This document shows, one piece after another, positions 10,231-22,923 of a DNA stretch of 64,000 bases (its first letter is position 1; each line of letters opens with the position of its first letter). Below the pieces are notes generated by a model. It did no database searches and was not told the DNA's origin. It saw only the letters and a list, made by a program, of their open reading frames with translations. The translations under genes were made by a program, and so were the position numbers. The DNA is taken from positions 40,501,501 through 40,565,500 of the forward strand of contig BSBM01000106.1 of the NCBI GenBank assembly GCA_027924585.1, written 5' to 3'. This stretch comes from Larix kaempferi (lineage: Eukaryota > Streptophyta > Pinopsida > Pinales > Pinaceae).

Positions 10231-13200
10231 TTTCCTTCAATTGAAAAAGAGATTGGCTTTAGATCCCTCTTATGTTCCTCTCAAAGAAAGGGTGCAAGCA
10301 GGTGGAGAAGTAAAATACTGGAGCTGCAGATTGAATAGACAGATCCACGAATTTAGAACGAGATGTGGTTGTTTGGTTGGGTGGGAGTTCGACATATGTA
10401 GAAATCCACTATAGCATTGCATATTTGTTGTTGATTGCAAGGAGATCCTTCTCATGGCGGGGAAGGGCAGAAATCGAAATCCTTTGCGCCCCGGAAACCT
10501 ATCCGCTTTGAGGTGGTTGCAGGGTTGTTTCGCAGTATTTCGCTACTCAGATCACCCTTGCCGCACATGCCACGTAGACAATGGCATATCCGCGTCGGAT
10601 GACTGCTACTATGTTTGAATTTGTAGGAGAGTTGGTGTAAGTCAACGAGTTAGTCTCAAGCTCGATTTCCACGTGGAGGCTCCTCATAGGCCGTCGACAG
10701 ACGACGATGGCCTGAGAGGATCCAACCCCTTAAAATACGCCTTCGGTGTAAAAATGATATTGAATTTGGTAGAGGAATATCAAATATATACGGATTTCTT
10801 ATGTCTCTGATATTTAGTTTTATGGTAGGCAAATTAGTTCGGGGTTGAAGTTCGAATTTTTTTGACATTTATAAAGTGTTTGCATAGTTTGATTTTCATA
10901 TGAATTTTTATTTATTTTTAAATGCTATTTATTTTACTAGTCATTGATCTAGTGTAGTTGACTTTGCTTGGGGTGTTGTGCCCTAGGCTCCGACGGCGGG
11001 CTCTCGTCAGCAACCTTCAATGTAGGCGTAATGGGCTAGGCGACAGAGCTACGGTTCTTGCATACTGGGATGGGTGACAGAGCTACGGATTTTTAATGTG
11101 GTAGCTGGAGGGATTGTGTGCCATTTCATGTTGTTTACTTGTTATTATTATTACTTGTTACTTGATAAAGTCTCCAACCAAGTCTCCATTCAGCTCATAT
11201 GGAGGGTAGTTCAGAATGATGGGTAGTTAACGTTCCAACCAAGTCTTCATTCATCTTATACGCAGAGTTGTTCAGAATGATGGGGACTTAAAGTTGGTTA
11301 GAACAGACTTCTCTGTAGTTATCCTTCTTACATCGCTTGATCAAGCCGGCCTACCTAGATGCCAATTTTTCTATTATCATTAAACCTATTTCAACCAGGA
11401 TTAAAAATCTAGTCATCTATGATTGACCTTTGGTTGGGATAGAGCTACCGAGGCAGGAGCACAAGCATACTACTTAATACTCTTTGTACAGGAGATAGAG
11501 CAAGCAGTTTGGAACTTAGTAGATTCAACAGTTACAGACATTATACCTGCAAACAGCAAGGATCACACACTAACATAGAACCAACCCTCAGAACATATGC
11601 AAGCTAGGTTACACGGACTAGACTACAAGAAAATATGCGAGTTCTCAATATTTCACAAAATAAACAACTTAATCGACTGGATCAACTTCTTTGCTACTTG
11701 TTCAATGGAAACTATGGCGCATAAGCTACTCGACTCCATCATACGTTACAGGTATTATTTTGTTTAATCGTTCCATTGAATTTATTGATAGATAAGGTGG
11801 AATTGCGCTTAGATAGATATGGCGGAAACGCCTACCCTGAAGAGGAAAACCAGGCCAAAGAAACTTTGTTCACAACTAGCACACTGTTTATGCCTAGGTA
11901 ACTATATAAGTGGAAATGAGTGGAAGTACAGGCACAATTTATTTATGTTAGTCAATTGCAAACTAGTTGAAAAAACAAAACATTAATTTTCTTATCAACT
12001 TGAACCTGTACTTTCAAATGATGTGAACCCTAAACCAACAAATCTCTCCCCAATATGGCTCAAACTTGCAAGCCATACCCACCTTGGTTTCAAAATAGGG
12101 CTAAGTAAGCTTGGAAAAATCTCTAGGAAAATTTGTAAGCCTAAATTAGGCTTTTGAATAACTTGGGAGAATTTCAGACCCGCTGAGTTTGACTTGGAAA
12201 AACTATGCACCTTGTTTTGGGGTGAAATTTTATGTATTGTTTTAAATTTTTTATTTCATTAATTTTTACTGAGTCCAAGTAGTAATATTACTCTCCATCC
12301 TCGTCGAGTTCACCATGGAGCCATTTTTTCCAACATTTCCCTAAATGCCAAAACCTTAGTAGAAAGAATTATATCATTACCACATGATAGGCTTCTTCGC
12401 GCTCCAATTACTGGGCAGATGATATAGGACATATAAAAACCTGGCAGTTCAAAAAGTACTGTAAGATAGATCATAAAGTCATTTCAAAAACAATAATGGA
12501 ATAGGTTAATAACATATTACTTTTCAATTAAATTGCAGACCTGAACAACGAATATTTAACAAACTATGCATAATCAAAATATTTACGTGCTCGCGATTTC
12601 TCTTGGCAATTTGGGCTTGCTCGTCCATTGGCCCTCTCATATAATGTGTGATGCAATGGGGAATTAACATAGGGGTTTTCCATGATGTTGGACCAATTTT
12701 AACACTCACGGAACCTTCAACAATGAAAATATAGAGAAAGAAGCTTAAATAGGTCTCAAGGAAATGAGCCCTTTCCAAGCGGAGCTGCAGGGAATGGAGC
12801 TTTTGAAGGAGGCTCGTGAGAAGCGTGTCCTTCAGTTGGTGAAGGGGGTTGTAAGATGTCCCCTTCCGACAGAAAGAATGGGTTAGGTAGGAGAATCTGA
12901 GCCAACTCATTTTTCACCGTCCAGTAATGAGCCCACCGCTGGCTAACCTAAGATTTCATAATGTTTAGGGTTACCACCTCGCACGGGGGATTCACTAGAA
13001 GGCAATATAATACCACGTTCATTCATATTGCGGTATTAAATATTCATGAAAACCTAAAAATTATATTGCTTATATATTAAGGGGCAAAGGGTTTTTTTTA
13101 TTTAATGTAACAATACAAAAATACTTTGGGGTCTTTTTTATATGGGCGGGCTAGCAAATATCCGCCAGATGGAGATGGCGAGATCACAGCCGGATGAGAA

Positions 13201-13367
13201 ATTGGGTTGAGGCAAGGCTCGGGCTTACCAGTATGCAGGGAAATCATGTCTTGAGGCATGCTTGAGGCTAGGGGTTTTGTGGTGAAGAGGGTTTCCAGTT
13301 GATCATAGTCAAGAGACAGTGGTCATTGACAACCATTGTTACCAATAGCACTGAGCCAGTTGTTACC
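10231..13367. other. Intergenic, no supported gene
   Basis: No recognisable protein. A minus-strand frame of 128 codons at 12524-12910 matches no family I know. A tandem duplication of about 62 bp lies at 11172-11296, each copy beginning tccaaccaagtct and carrying gttcagaatgatggg. Confidence 0.5.
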
Positions 13368-13515
13368 AATAGCCTTGGGAGGCTCTAAGCCTACAAGGCT
13401 TGTTATAGGCCCTCTATAGGCCTTGGGGGCTTTAATACCCAACCACTTGTGCCTGTTACAGGCCTTGGGAGGTTTAGTTAGCCTCCTAGAGCTTGTTACA
13501 GGCCCTGGGGGCTTG
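13368..13515. repeat. Degenerate minisatellite rich in 'ggccttggg'
   Basis: Four or five imperfect units of about 30-45 bp contain the core cttgttacaggcc(c/t)tggg. GC content is above the surroundings. No coding content. Confidence 0.6.
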
Positions 13516-16454
13516 GATACCTAGCCCACAACAAGCTTATTCAGCGATTGGGGAACTGCAACATGCAATCTAAATGTTGTAATATGTGCATTGGCTCTAG
13601 TGACATACAAGAAGTGATATCCTATCTCTTCATCATACCATTAGATGTTGCAAATCATAATGATATGTGGTTGAGTAATTGCATTGTGGGTGAAGTAATG
13701 TGCATCCACGATATACATCGAAAGAAGCAAGATGCATTGTAGAATGCATGTGGGGTCATAAGAGGGGTATCATATCAATATACTAGGTAGAAATATAAAG
13801 GGATATAAAAAATGTTAATGAAAAAATTGATACATACAATATTTAGTGAAAATAGGGGTTTTTTTAAATTGGGAAGGCATATTGGAAGGGGGTTAAAAAA
13901 AACAATTTTGGAAGGTACTTTCCAATATTTAGTGAAATTAGGGGTATTGTTTCATATGCCACGATCGAATGTGCTATGATAGTTGTTTATTGAGTGAAGC
14001 CCCTGTGCCACCTTGGCCTCCCAATAATCAAGCATTTGTCATAGGTTGTCCGGAATGTCATCGCTATATCCTTCCCTTGTAGAATTAACAGACCATGTTC
14101 TCCTTGCACGACCTCTACCTCCTCTACCTCTGCGAGGGGTGGCTCTTCGGCGTCTCAACATCCAACTAGACCAATGAACACAGTCTACAGATTAAGACGA
14201 AGCGCAAGTTCTCTTGAGGAGGAGGGTGCACCTCGTCTCATAAACCAAACTAAGAAAATCAAGCAAAGCAACACCACAATTCTTTTGGGTTCGACCAAAA
14301 CACAAAAATTTCATGACCCTGTCGGAGCCAGACACAAGATCTTAGATTTGGGCATTATTTCCTATGTACTGTGGGATGACCACTAAACTAAATGAAAGGT
14401 CGTGGAATAAATGTCGAGGACCTCAATAAGGTTGATGGATTTAGTGCGCATGCAAGGTGGCATAATGTGTTTCCCAGTTTAGACCACTTGGCATCGGTTC
14501 ACTTGCCCTGAAGGCTCGGGCATCCTTGAGCAATATATTAGTTAAAATGGGTGGTTTATGATGGGATAATTCCCAATTCACATTTTAAATTGTAATTAGG
14601 AAATTCAATTCAACCTTTGAAAATCTGAACTCGTTTAACATAGCATTACAACCTCTATGTCCCAAGGTAACTTCAAAGCATCAATCAATTTGTTAATATC
14701 GGCATGCAATGCAATGTGGGACACTTGGTCAAAGGAGATATCTTTTACTACATCTCTCACCATAAGTTGGCTTCTTCCCAAGTGCTTCACATTCAATGTC
14801 TGAGCTTGCCATAGTGGAAATACCTTCCACTTGAGCCTCTGATCTTGTAGTTCACGAAGAATTAGTTGTTAAGACCAGAATAATAGAAACTATAAATAGG
14901 ATGATATAGAACAAATCATAATGCTAGTACATTACATTGCATAGTAGGCTCATGTGACATTTGATCAGTTATAGTTCCACTTTTAACACTTGGCTTATCA
15001 TTGAATGCATGGCTAATGAACGTCAATTGTTCGACTTGTGATTTGGTGCTCGACTTGGAAAAATATTTACCGAATACAAAAATGAAGAGGCCTTTTAGCT
15101 TGATACTTGGCAACATCATAAATCATTTCAGAGCTTTAAAAACTTTTGTTTAAAACAGGTCTCTCAACCTCCGAAACCACCACCTATTGAAGACCATGGT
15201 TTTGGAAGGGATAGTTATTAAGATTTTAATTTAAAAGTCACAAGAATAGGTCAATGTGAAAGGGAAATTGATGAAATATAAATAAAGTGTATAATATATC
15301 AAACCAAAGCACATGTGTATATGCAAAGCAAGAAAATTGAGGTGTTTTTGTGTTGAGTGTGTGTCAAACTCTAAAATTATATACATAGTTTTTCATCACC
15401 ATAATTATCTATGCATTTATAGTCTTCTATGAATCAATGTAGGACAAAAGAAGCTCAGTAACCACATCACACAAGAACCAAAGTAGGCTAGTTCTTTTCC
15501 ACTATTAAGTAAACTGAATTGATATGAGTTCATCATGTCATTGGTATACATAAGAAATTTAATGGATCACAATCACACGAAAGCTATTATTCTAGGTTTT
15601 CCTTTCTATAACTTTTGTGTTATAGCAATATCTATCAGCAAAGTCGGGGACATTATCACCTTGTGGCTCTTATTTTTAAATAAAAAATGATATTGAATTG
15701 GTATAGGAATATCAAATTTTATGTGATTTAAGTTTTATTTACAGCAAAATTTTGTTTTAAAGTGTTTTGACTCGTTTTAAATTAATTTTTATATTTGAAA
15801 TATTGATTGGAATTTCAAAATAATTATAATTATAATGATTTTTTAATTAAAGAAAAAATATTGCTACAAAGTCAACCTACTTCCCCACCATCCTCACCTC
15901 CATTTGCTTGCACTATTAACGCTCTCTCTCCTCCATTCATTTAATTTCTTAGAAGTAAGCTAAACCTTAGAAGTTTTGCATTGTTTTTATGGTTATTCTT
16001 TTGACCAAAATATGATTAGAATCCATTTCTTCAATAAAAAATGCAAAAATGGTCTGGAAAGTGCAAAACTTTTAATGATTTTCGTACTCCAATCACTTAT
16101 GCTAATTAATCTCTTGTCATTCTCCATGTGAGTCACTCACATTTATTGTTTCCCATGCCCAATTATGTATAACTAGGTGTGACAAGTGGGGAACATGGGC
16201 AATACATGTGGATGACGGCAAGGTTAGAATTGAAATCCAATTCACCCGTCAATCTTGATAGTTAAAACCATTTTAATAAATATTTTATAGTTATATTCAT
16301 TTACAATTGTATTTGATCGACAAAATCGCACAATAACAAACAATTTATCCATCAAATTCCAACCCTGAATGAGAAGAAGCCATCAACCAACACGAACAAG
16401 TAAAGAAAGAATGAGAATATAAAGATAAAGCTATCACAGAATGGGTAAATAAGT
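13516..16454. other. Intergenic, no supported gene
   Basis: Short frames at 13548-13742, 14174-14386 and 14916-15119 show no recognisable motif. The region is AT-rich with long A and T runs. Confidence 0.5.
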
Positions 16455-16459
16455 GTTGT

Positions 16460-18139
16460 TGTTGGCTGTCGATCACCTTTTTGAGGTTTCCAGTGTAAAC
16501 CCAGGTACTTCGCAGTTCAAGGAACCAACAAAACCCCAATTCGTCGGCCCTTTCGGCAACAGGCTGCGCGCAGCCTGAGGTCTCACCCAAGGCGAAGCTA
16601 GAGGGGGTGGTTGCGGAATCAAGTTTCCACAATTGGGTGATGCGATGGGGGGAAAGCTAATAAGCAGTGTAACGCCTTGCGGGTTGCGCGGGTAGATAAC
16701 TACGTAAACCTTATGTTTCGTGTCGGATACTTTAGCGTGCAATTGCTCTCATGCACTTGCGCCTTTAGTGCACAATTGCGCTCGCACCTCCAATGATTGT
16801 GTGATACAGGATACCTTTGCATTACGATAGTAAGCTATCAAGAGCTACCTTGCAGCAACCTTCAATGACTCGACGCATCCATGAGACTGCGCGTTTTTGC
16901 CAGGATGTTCAATTCTAACCATTCTACTTAACGTCCTTTATCCCTTTACTCCATTCAAGTCTTATTAGTAAATTGTGGATGGTTTAATAACATACGTTAC
17001 TGCACGCTCAAATGATGCGCTAAAACTCAGTGTTCACTACTTTGACCAATAGATAGCTTCATACATTCCAATCGACAGATTCATACATGTTGAATACTTA
17101 ACAGTCCTCTACACGTGCATTACTTAACATATTATTCCCATTCACTGCGGCGAATACATATAAAAGCAATCACATACAGAAGTTTCCAGCATTAAACATA
17201 CATACCAAGCAATTAAACAATCGTAAAACACATTGGTCACACAACATAGAATTTAACATGGTTCACCCCCCGGATGAAGGCTACGTCCACAAGAACGGTT
17301 GTTAATATTGCTCTTAATGGGAAGGGTACAACCGTTCTTAGTCTGCGCACTCAGCTGAAGACTCTCTTCTCTCTCTCAGATAGGTCTCTGTGCTCTCAAC
17401 TGCAGAGCCTTTACAATGGTTGTATAAGCTTAAGATTCTACAATAATCAACACTTAACCAAAATGAAGAGTTCATCAACCCAACCAACAACCCTTTCCCA
17501 TACAAAATCATGCCTATTTATAGATTATGCACGCAGGCATATCTTTACAATTCGTAATAAAAAACCCTTAGGTCTACAAAACCGGCGTGGCTAACTGCCA
17601 CCCTAGCTGTCGCCGTTGACAACTTACTCCGCGTGCTCCAGCTGGGCCACTCGTGGCTCACACACTCTTCTGACAGTCCCAGTCCTTCAAGCGGTTACAA
17701 CTGCATCATGGCCTGTCCCTTTCCACTCCTTCGCCTACCTGTCGCCATCAGCGTCATGGCCTAGCTTCTCAACTGCTTGCCGCCACACATTTGAACAGGT
17801 CGCTTTCATCTGCCATCCACCTGTTCCTTACCCAAACTAGGTCATATCCTCATCTGACCTTTACCCATGTTCTACCCAAAAGTAGCTTATGCGCTACTAT
17901 GCGCATTGTCTTGCTGTGCGACCGTGTCTTAGTCATTTCCCTTGCGCGACACGCGCAAAACCTCAAATTGTTCGTCGCCTGCCTCTGCGCGCAATGCGCT
18001 TTCACCAAAACTGCTTTCTCTTCTTGCTGTAGCGCACACTGCGCAATTATCAAAATTGTCTTTTCTTCCTACTACAGCGCGCTACGCATGATTTTCCATA
18101 CTTGTATATTTTTCCAACCCACTTGGGCTTCGCCCAACA
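16460..18139 (-). repeat. 3' LTR of the gypsy element
   Basis: 1,680 bp, near-identical by eye to 30131-31779 apart from scattered substitutions and small indels. Read on the minus strand it begins TGTTGGGC next to a short purine stretch (AGGGG, about 18141-18145), a weak polypurine-tract candidate, and ends GCCAACA. A 106-codon frame inside it recurs in the other LTR and is taken as LTR sequence, not a gene. Confidence 0.93.
17514..17523 (-). promoter_or_regulatory. TATA box in 3' LTR
   Basis: Minus-strand ctataaatag, conserved at the equivalent place in the other LTR (31161-31170). A canonical plant TATA sequence for the LTR promoter. Confidence 0.65.
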
Positions 18140-20625
18140 GGCCCCTAACACTCACCTATGGCTCGTCTCGAGCCACTTCCACCTGCGGACTCTGGTGCTG
18201 CGTCTTTCATCGTCCCAAGCTTTACTGTGAAGCTTTGCAGAGTTTGCTGCAACTCTGCAACTACATTCTTGGCTTTCTGTTCGAACCCTTAAAGCGTCTC
18301 CAGAGTATCCTGCGAGACCTTTTCCCGAGCCATTTGTTCTTTCATAATGCCTTCTGCCGTCTGAAGTTCTACAAACTTCGCATCGAATTGCTGCATTAAT
18401 TCGAGCCCTTGTTGCTCAATAGGCTGCAGCCTGTCTGATGCAGTAGCCTCTTTCTCTCTTAGTGTTGCCAGCTCTTTCTGCAGGTCCTTGACTTCATTAA
18501 ATATCTGCACTTTCTTTGTCGTCGGCGCATTCCTCATCTGTATACTTGTAGCATCAACCTGGTGCTGCTTCTGTTCTACTTCTGCCCTTACCTGCTATAG
18601 AGCAGGATCCTCGTTCAACCCGGTTACTGCTGTAGTTATTCGCTCAAGTAAGTCTTGGCATTTCATCACTTCTGACAAAATGCCATCCATGGCTACTTTG
18701 ATGTCCTCAGCTGGAGCTGGGCACTGATCTGACGGAATGACAGGGTGCCGAGCCTCCAACTCTGGGATTTTGCCTTTATACGTGGTTTCCATTTCCATTT
18801 TCTCAGCAGTAAGGGACTCTACCTTGGCCCCAATTTTCTTTATTGTGTCCTCCATGTCATCTTCTTCCTCGCATTCCTCTATGTGTGCGCACACGGCTGA
18901 AATGGTTTCCTTCAGCTTCTGGCCCTTTTCCTTGGCTACGCTCAATTCTCGCTTGGTGTTATCTGATTCCTACCTTAACTGATTGATGTCTTCAGTTAAT
19001 TGTGCACACTTATCATATGAGGCAATGCCTCTCTCATGAATTTCTTCTGCAACTTTGATGTGCAACTCATTCAGGTCATCCAGTGGTAAGGCCCCAATGT
19101 TCAGGTCGAGGGGCCCAATCTTTAGTGCCTCGTTAACCATTTCATTTGGGTAAATCAGGTAGCTAGGTTTAAGGCTCAAGATGCGTGGATACTTACTTCC
19201 AGTAACAGGTGGTCTTCTTTGTGCGCTTGGCTCTACTGATTTCCCGTTAATACCTGAACCTGATTGTCCCAATCCCATATGGGCTACCAATGTCTTGACC
19301 TGTTCCACAGCTTGGATTATGGTCAACTGCAGTTGTTCTTGCTTGGCTTCGTTCTCAGTGCGAGCCTCTTCCCATGTTTCGTGCACTTTTGTTGCAATGG
19401 TCTCGCAATCATCAGGATGTAGTTGCGGCCCGAACTTGGGTTTTTCAGCCTTTCTTTTTGTGCGTCGGCCCTGTGTTTGCGAGGAGCCTTCAGTGGCCTT
19501 TCTCTTTGTTGCCGATGAAGCGGAATGTTGACTTTGCGCATCATCCTTTTCTTCCACAATTGGCATTCCAGCTAGTAGTCCGCCCTTCTTTCCATTCTTT
19601 GTTGTTGTTTCTTCCTTGTCTTCCTGATCTGTGTCTGTGTCTTCCCCATCAGTGTCTTTTACATTGATCTTCTCCAGAAGAGGTTCTACATTATGCTCGT
19701 AGTCAGAAGCATCATCGTGTGAAGCAGGGACTCTCCATTTGGGATCCCATAGCTCCATCATTCCCTTGATTTCCTACTTATCCAATCGGTAAAAGCTTGG
19801 ATACCATAAATCATGCTCTGTTATGTCACCTCTTGGCTGAATGAATGTTTGGTGCCTTTTAGCTTGAAACCTGATGATGCAGGTGTATTCATCAGCTAGT
19901 GGTTTGGAAACGCATGGCGTTTCCATAATTGCTTCGCGCAACTGGTGATAGTAAACATAAAACACTTCAGCCATCTGCTGTTTCCTAGACGCCTTTGGGC
20001 TTGCCCATAGATTGGAAAGGCGCCCTCCTTGGCCTTGTCCAGCTAAAGTGGCAGCTCCTTGGTAATTATATTTCTCTTTCCAGCCTACGAAGGCTATCAA
20101 CACTAGCAGCCAACTAAAGTGGAACGTTGTTCCATCATCTTGGGTGTCCTGAACATCTGCCAGGAACTCGTTTAATAAGAATTGGCACCAATTGTAAGAT
20201 TTTTCACGCAATACATTAGCGGCTGCCCTGATTGCGACCGTGGGTACTTCAGGTGGTCTACACTTGCGCAACAGCTTCCTTGCAAGCAACCAGGTTGTAA
20301 ATTGTGTGGCGCGGTCATTGATGTCGGCCGTTGGGAACCATCGTCCCTTGCGCACTACGCCGAACTCTTTTACTACTTCAGTGCTAATAGCTCTCTCTTG
20401 CGCTTTCTTTATGATGAGGTTAGCAGGGTCCTCTCCCCTCTTGTTCAATTTGGTGATGTGATGAATCATTTCGATACTAATGTCAATGCGCATGTCCAAC
20501 CATAGGAATCCTTCATGCAGGCAAGTGAGCAGTGTGTGCGCAACAGCGGAAAACTCAGCACTCTTGGTAAAGTAAGGCATTTGCAATAAATTTAACAAGC
20601 CTGACGGCCGGATGGCCCTTAGCAA
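18140..20625 (-). pseudogene. Extra ORF of the gypsy element, coiled-coil part
   Basis: From 20625 down to about 18289 one reading frame is open except for single stops near 19774, 18970, about 18595 and 18289, giving roughly 750 codons. The N-terminal third is a compact globular-looking segment (for example LLTCLHEGFLWLDMRID and TWLLARKLLRKC). It is followed by a very acidic stretch (DTDGEDTDTDQEDKEE), a basic nuclear-localisation-like cluster (RRTKRKAEKPK), and then long Glu/Lys/Gln-rich heptad-like segments predicted by eye to be coiled coil (KDLQKELATLREKEATASD). It lies between integrase and the 3' LTR in the sense direction, the position of env-like ORFs in Athila elements. No signal peptide or membrane segment is apparent, so an envelope role is not supported. 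Function unknown. Confidence 0.7.
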
Positions 20626-21113
20626 TTCTTGAATTTCCAGCCTGCCAGTTCCATTCTGTTCATCCTTGACCCAATTGATATAGGCATCTGGCCTAAACTA
20701 TGGGTAACTTTTGGTGTTACCAGCATATTCTCTAGTAAGTCTTGGTCATCCAGCTTGCAGCCTGGTACGCCACCCATCAGATTCTCCTCAATCTTTACCC
20801 TGGTAGATATATCGGGTAGCGGGATTTCATATTTGAAGTTCTTTTCTATGTTTACTGGTGGGGCATCGAGCTTCATTGGGGGAATGTAGTCAGGCACTGG
20901 ATAAAATGGGAGAGCGTGAGCCAAAGCTGTCTGTTGTAATGGTACCTTGGAGCCCCCCTTCTCTGGAGCTGTTGTCTCCTTGCCCTTGTTGCTTCCTGCA
21001 GCCTGCCATGTTGAGCTTCTGGACAGGCATGGTTTCATCACCATCATTGCTGCTGGAATCCTTGCTTGCTCAAATAAACCAAAAAGACCTGCTAACTCAA
21101 TCGAGTCGCTCAT
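20619..21113 (-). pseudogene. Extra ORF of the gypsy element, N-terminal part
   Basis: 165 codons starting MSDSIELAGLFGLFEQARIP, Pro-rich in the middle (LPFYPVPDYIPPMKL). It overlaps the following frame by seven bases; alternative-frame reading of the junction (LEIQELLRAIRPSGLL) joins smoothly, so a small indel split one longer ORF here. No similarity recognised. The start is the first ATG after a non-coding gap of about 600 bp downstream of integrase, which suggests expression from a spliced or internal transcript. Confidence 0.6.
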
Positions 21114-21729
21114 ACAATGCTCTGGTCGCTCGGCTCTCCACTAGTTCAAACACTTCGTAAAAATGGTTAAGTGGCTGAGCGAGGTCTATTTTATAGCCGC
21201 TGCTAGTCCGCTACGTGGCCTTCCACAGTGCCTGAGGCCCTTAAAGCCATCTTGATTGCTAATTTGTGCATATTATCTTGGGCTTGTCAGCCGATCCTTC
21301 TCGTGATGAGAATGTTGTTTCCTTAAATGCCCAACGGTTTCCTGTCAAGCCAGCTTGTCAAATCCGTTGGATCTATGTTAATGGCTTAGCCTGCCATCCG
21401 GATTTCGGTATGAACTGGTCACTTCGGTCTTTAATGGGTTCCAAAATGTCCCATCCACCTTTAAATCATGAGTTGCCCTATTGCTACCAATTTGGTTAAC
21501 GGCCGACTAACCGGCCGTCAGATGTCATGGTAACGATTTCCGTGATAATGTGCTGGCAGTCTAATCAAATGCTTGGTACAGGATGCACACTTGGTGTTAT
21601 CTTCTGTGCGATTGTTGGTCCATCTTTTCTGCATGACGAGCTTCTGGGCTTGCTCTGCGCGTCCACTCTTTTCTTCTTTTTTTTTGCGCGCGCGCAACTT
21701 CAGCAGTGTTGCACGGTACACTTCCCTGA
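21114..21729 (-). other. Spacer between integrase and extra ORF
   Basis: About 600 bp without a strong ORF. A 71-codon minus-strand frame (21518-21733) starts with ATG overlapping the integrase stop by four bases and encodes a basic stretch (RARKKKEEK). It has no other support and may be chance. Confidence 0.4.
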
Positions 21730-22923
21730 TCATCTAGGATTCTGAGCAGCCAGACTATCATGGTAAAGCTTTAGTCTACTACCATTTATCAAACTTGGTA
21801 ATGTATCTCCGGCTAATGTAGATAACTGGACTGTGCCACCGTTAGTAACATGAATTACCGTATATGGGCCAAGCCAATGCATCTTAAATTTTCCAGGAAA
21901 TTTCATGAATTTGCTATCATATAGGAGGACTAGATCACCTACTTGAAAGTTCTTGTTCTTGATGTGGCGATCATGCCAAGCTTTTTCGCACTCTTTCTGG
22001 ACTTGTTGGTGGAAGCCTGTGATGAAACGATCTTCCTCTAGCCCAACCAAGTGTAGGAGTATTTCTTCGAGTGCTGTGCGATCGGCCATGCCTGTAAACG
22101 TTGTTATCCTCAAGCTGGGAACAATGTACTCTATCGGCATTATTGCTTCTTGTCCATAGGCCAACCTTAAAGGTGTATGGCCAGTTAGTTTCTTGCAGGT
22201 AGTCCTGTATGCCCATAGTACAGATGGGATGCGCAGGTCCCAATCACCCTGATTGACGTTACATATCTTTGTTAGCGCATTCTCCAACACTTTGTTAAAT
22301 GCTTCAATAGTTCCATTCGCCTGTGGATGAAAAGGCATGTTGCGTTGATGATGAACGTAGAACTCTTCGGTTAAAGCTTCAATGGTCTTATTTAGAAAAT
22401 GAGTGCCTTGATCACTCATCAATATCTTCAGGTATCCGAACCTCGTAAGGATATTCTCATATATAAATTTTGTGGCTGTAGCTGCACTACAGTCTTTGAC
22501 TTGCTTTGCTTCTGCCCATCTAGTGAGGTAATCAGTAGCAGTAATGATATACCTCGCACCAGTTCTTTTATCTGGTGGGTTAATGGGACCCACAAAATCA
22601 GTGGCCCACTTCTCAAAGGCCTGTAATGTCAGCTATGGATTTAATGGCATTTCATCTCTGCGTGACGGCTTCCCTGTCCTCTGACAAACATTGCAATTCT
22701 GGCAGTGTTTGTTCAAATCTTTATGAATTGTAGGCCACCATAGTCTTGCGCGCAATATCTTCTGCGCAATAGCTCTTCCTACATAATGGCCTCCTGCGAC
22801 TCCTGAGTGCGCATCAACTAGTATAAATGGTTTCTCATGCTCTAGCACACATCTGCGCAATACTTCATTTGGTCCCAATTTGTATAGTTGACCTGCAATT
22901 ATAGTGAAGTCTGCTACACGCAC
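21730..22923 (-). pseudogene. Ty3/gypsy integrase (zinc-binding and catalytic core)
   Basis: 22923-22633 encodes the N-terminal zinc-binding region, with a His-containing segment (DAHSGVAGGHY) followed by HCQNCNVCQRTGK. After one stop (TAG near 22630) the same frame continues as [15 protein letters not shown] into the catalytic core at 22593-21730. The D-D-E triad is visible: Asp in [13 protein letters not shown], Asp in LMSDQGTHF and Glu in [16 protein letters not shown]. The C-terminal part ([19 protein letters not shown], then LGPYTV) is the usual gypsy integrase tail. No chromodomain follows. Integrase inserts the cDNA into chromosomal DNA. A further TAG near 22940 separates this from RNase H. 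Confidence 0.9.

Noticed and set aside
12524-12910. 128-codon minus-strand frame
   Set aside because: No recognisable motif, and one frame of this length is not rare in 64 kb.
17274-17594. 106-codon plus-strand frame, repeated at 30921-31241
   Set aside because: Lies inside both LTRs of the gypsy element and on the opposite strand to its genes; the duplication is explained by the LTR pair.
19181-19531. 116-codon plus-strand frame
   Set aside because: Shadow of the extra ORF of the gypsy element; Cys/Ser-rich by reverse complementing an acidic coiled-coil region.
18140-21113. Envelope gene of a retrovirus-like element
   Set aside because: The position fits, but no signal peptide, transmembrane segment or furin-like site is visible; the content is coiled coil and basic/acidic low complexity.
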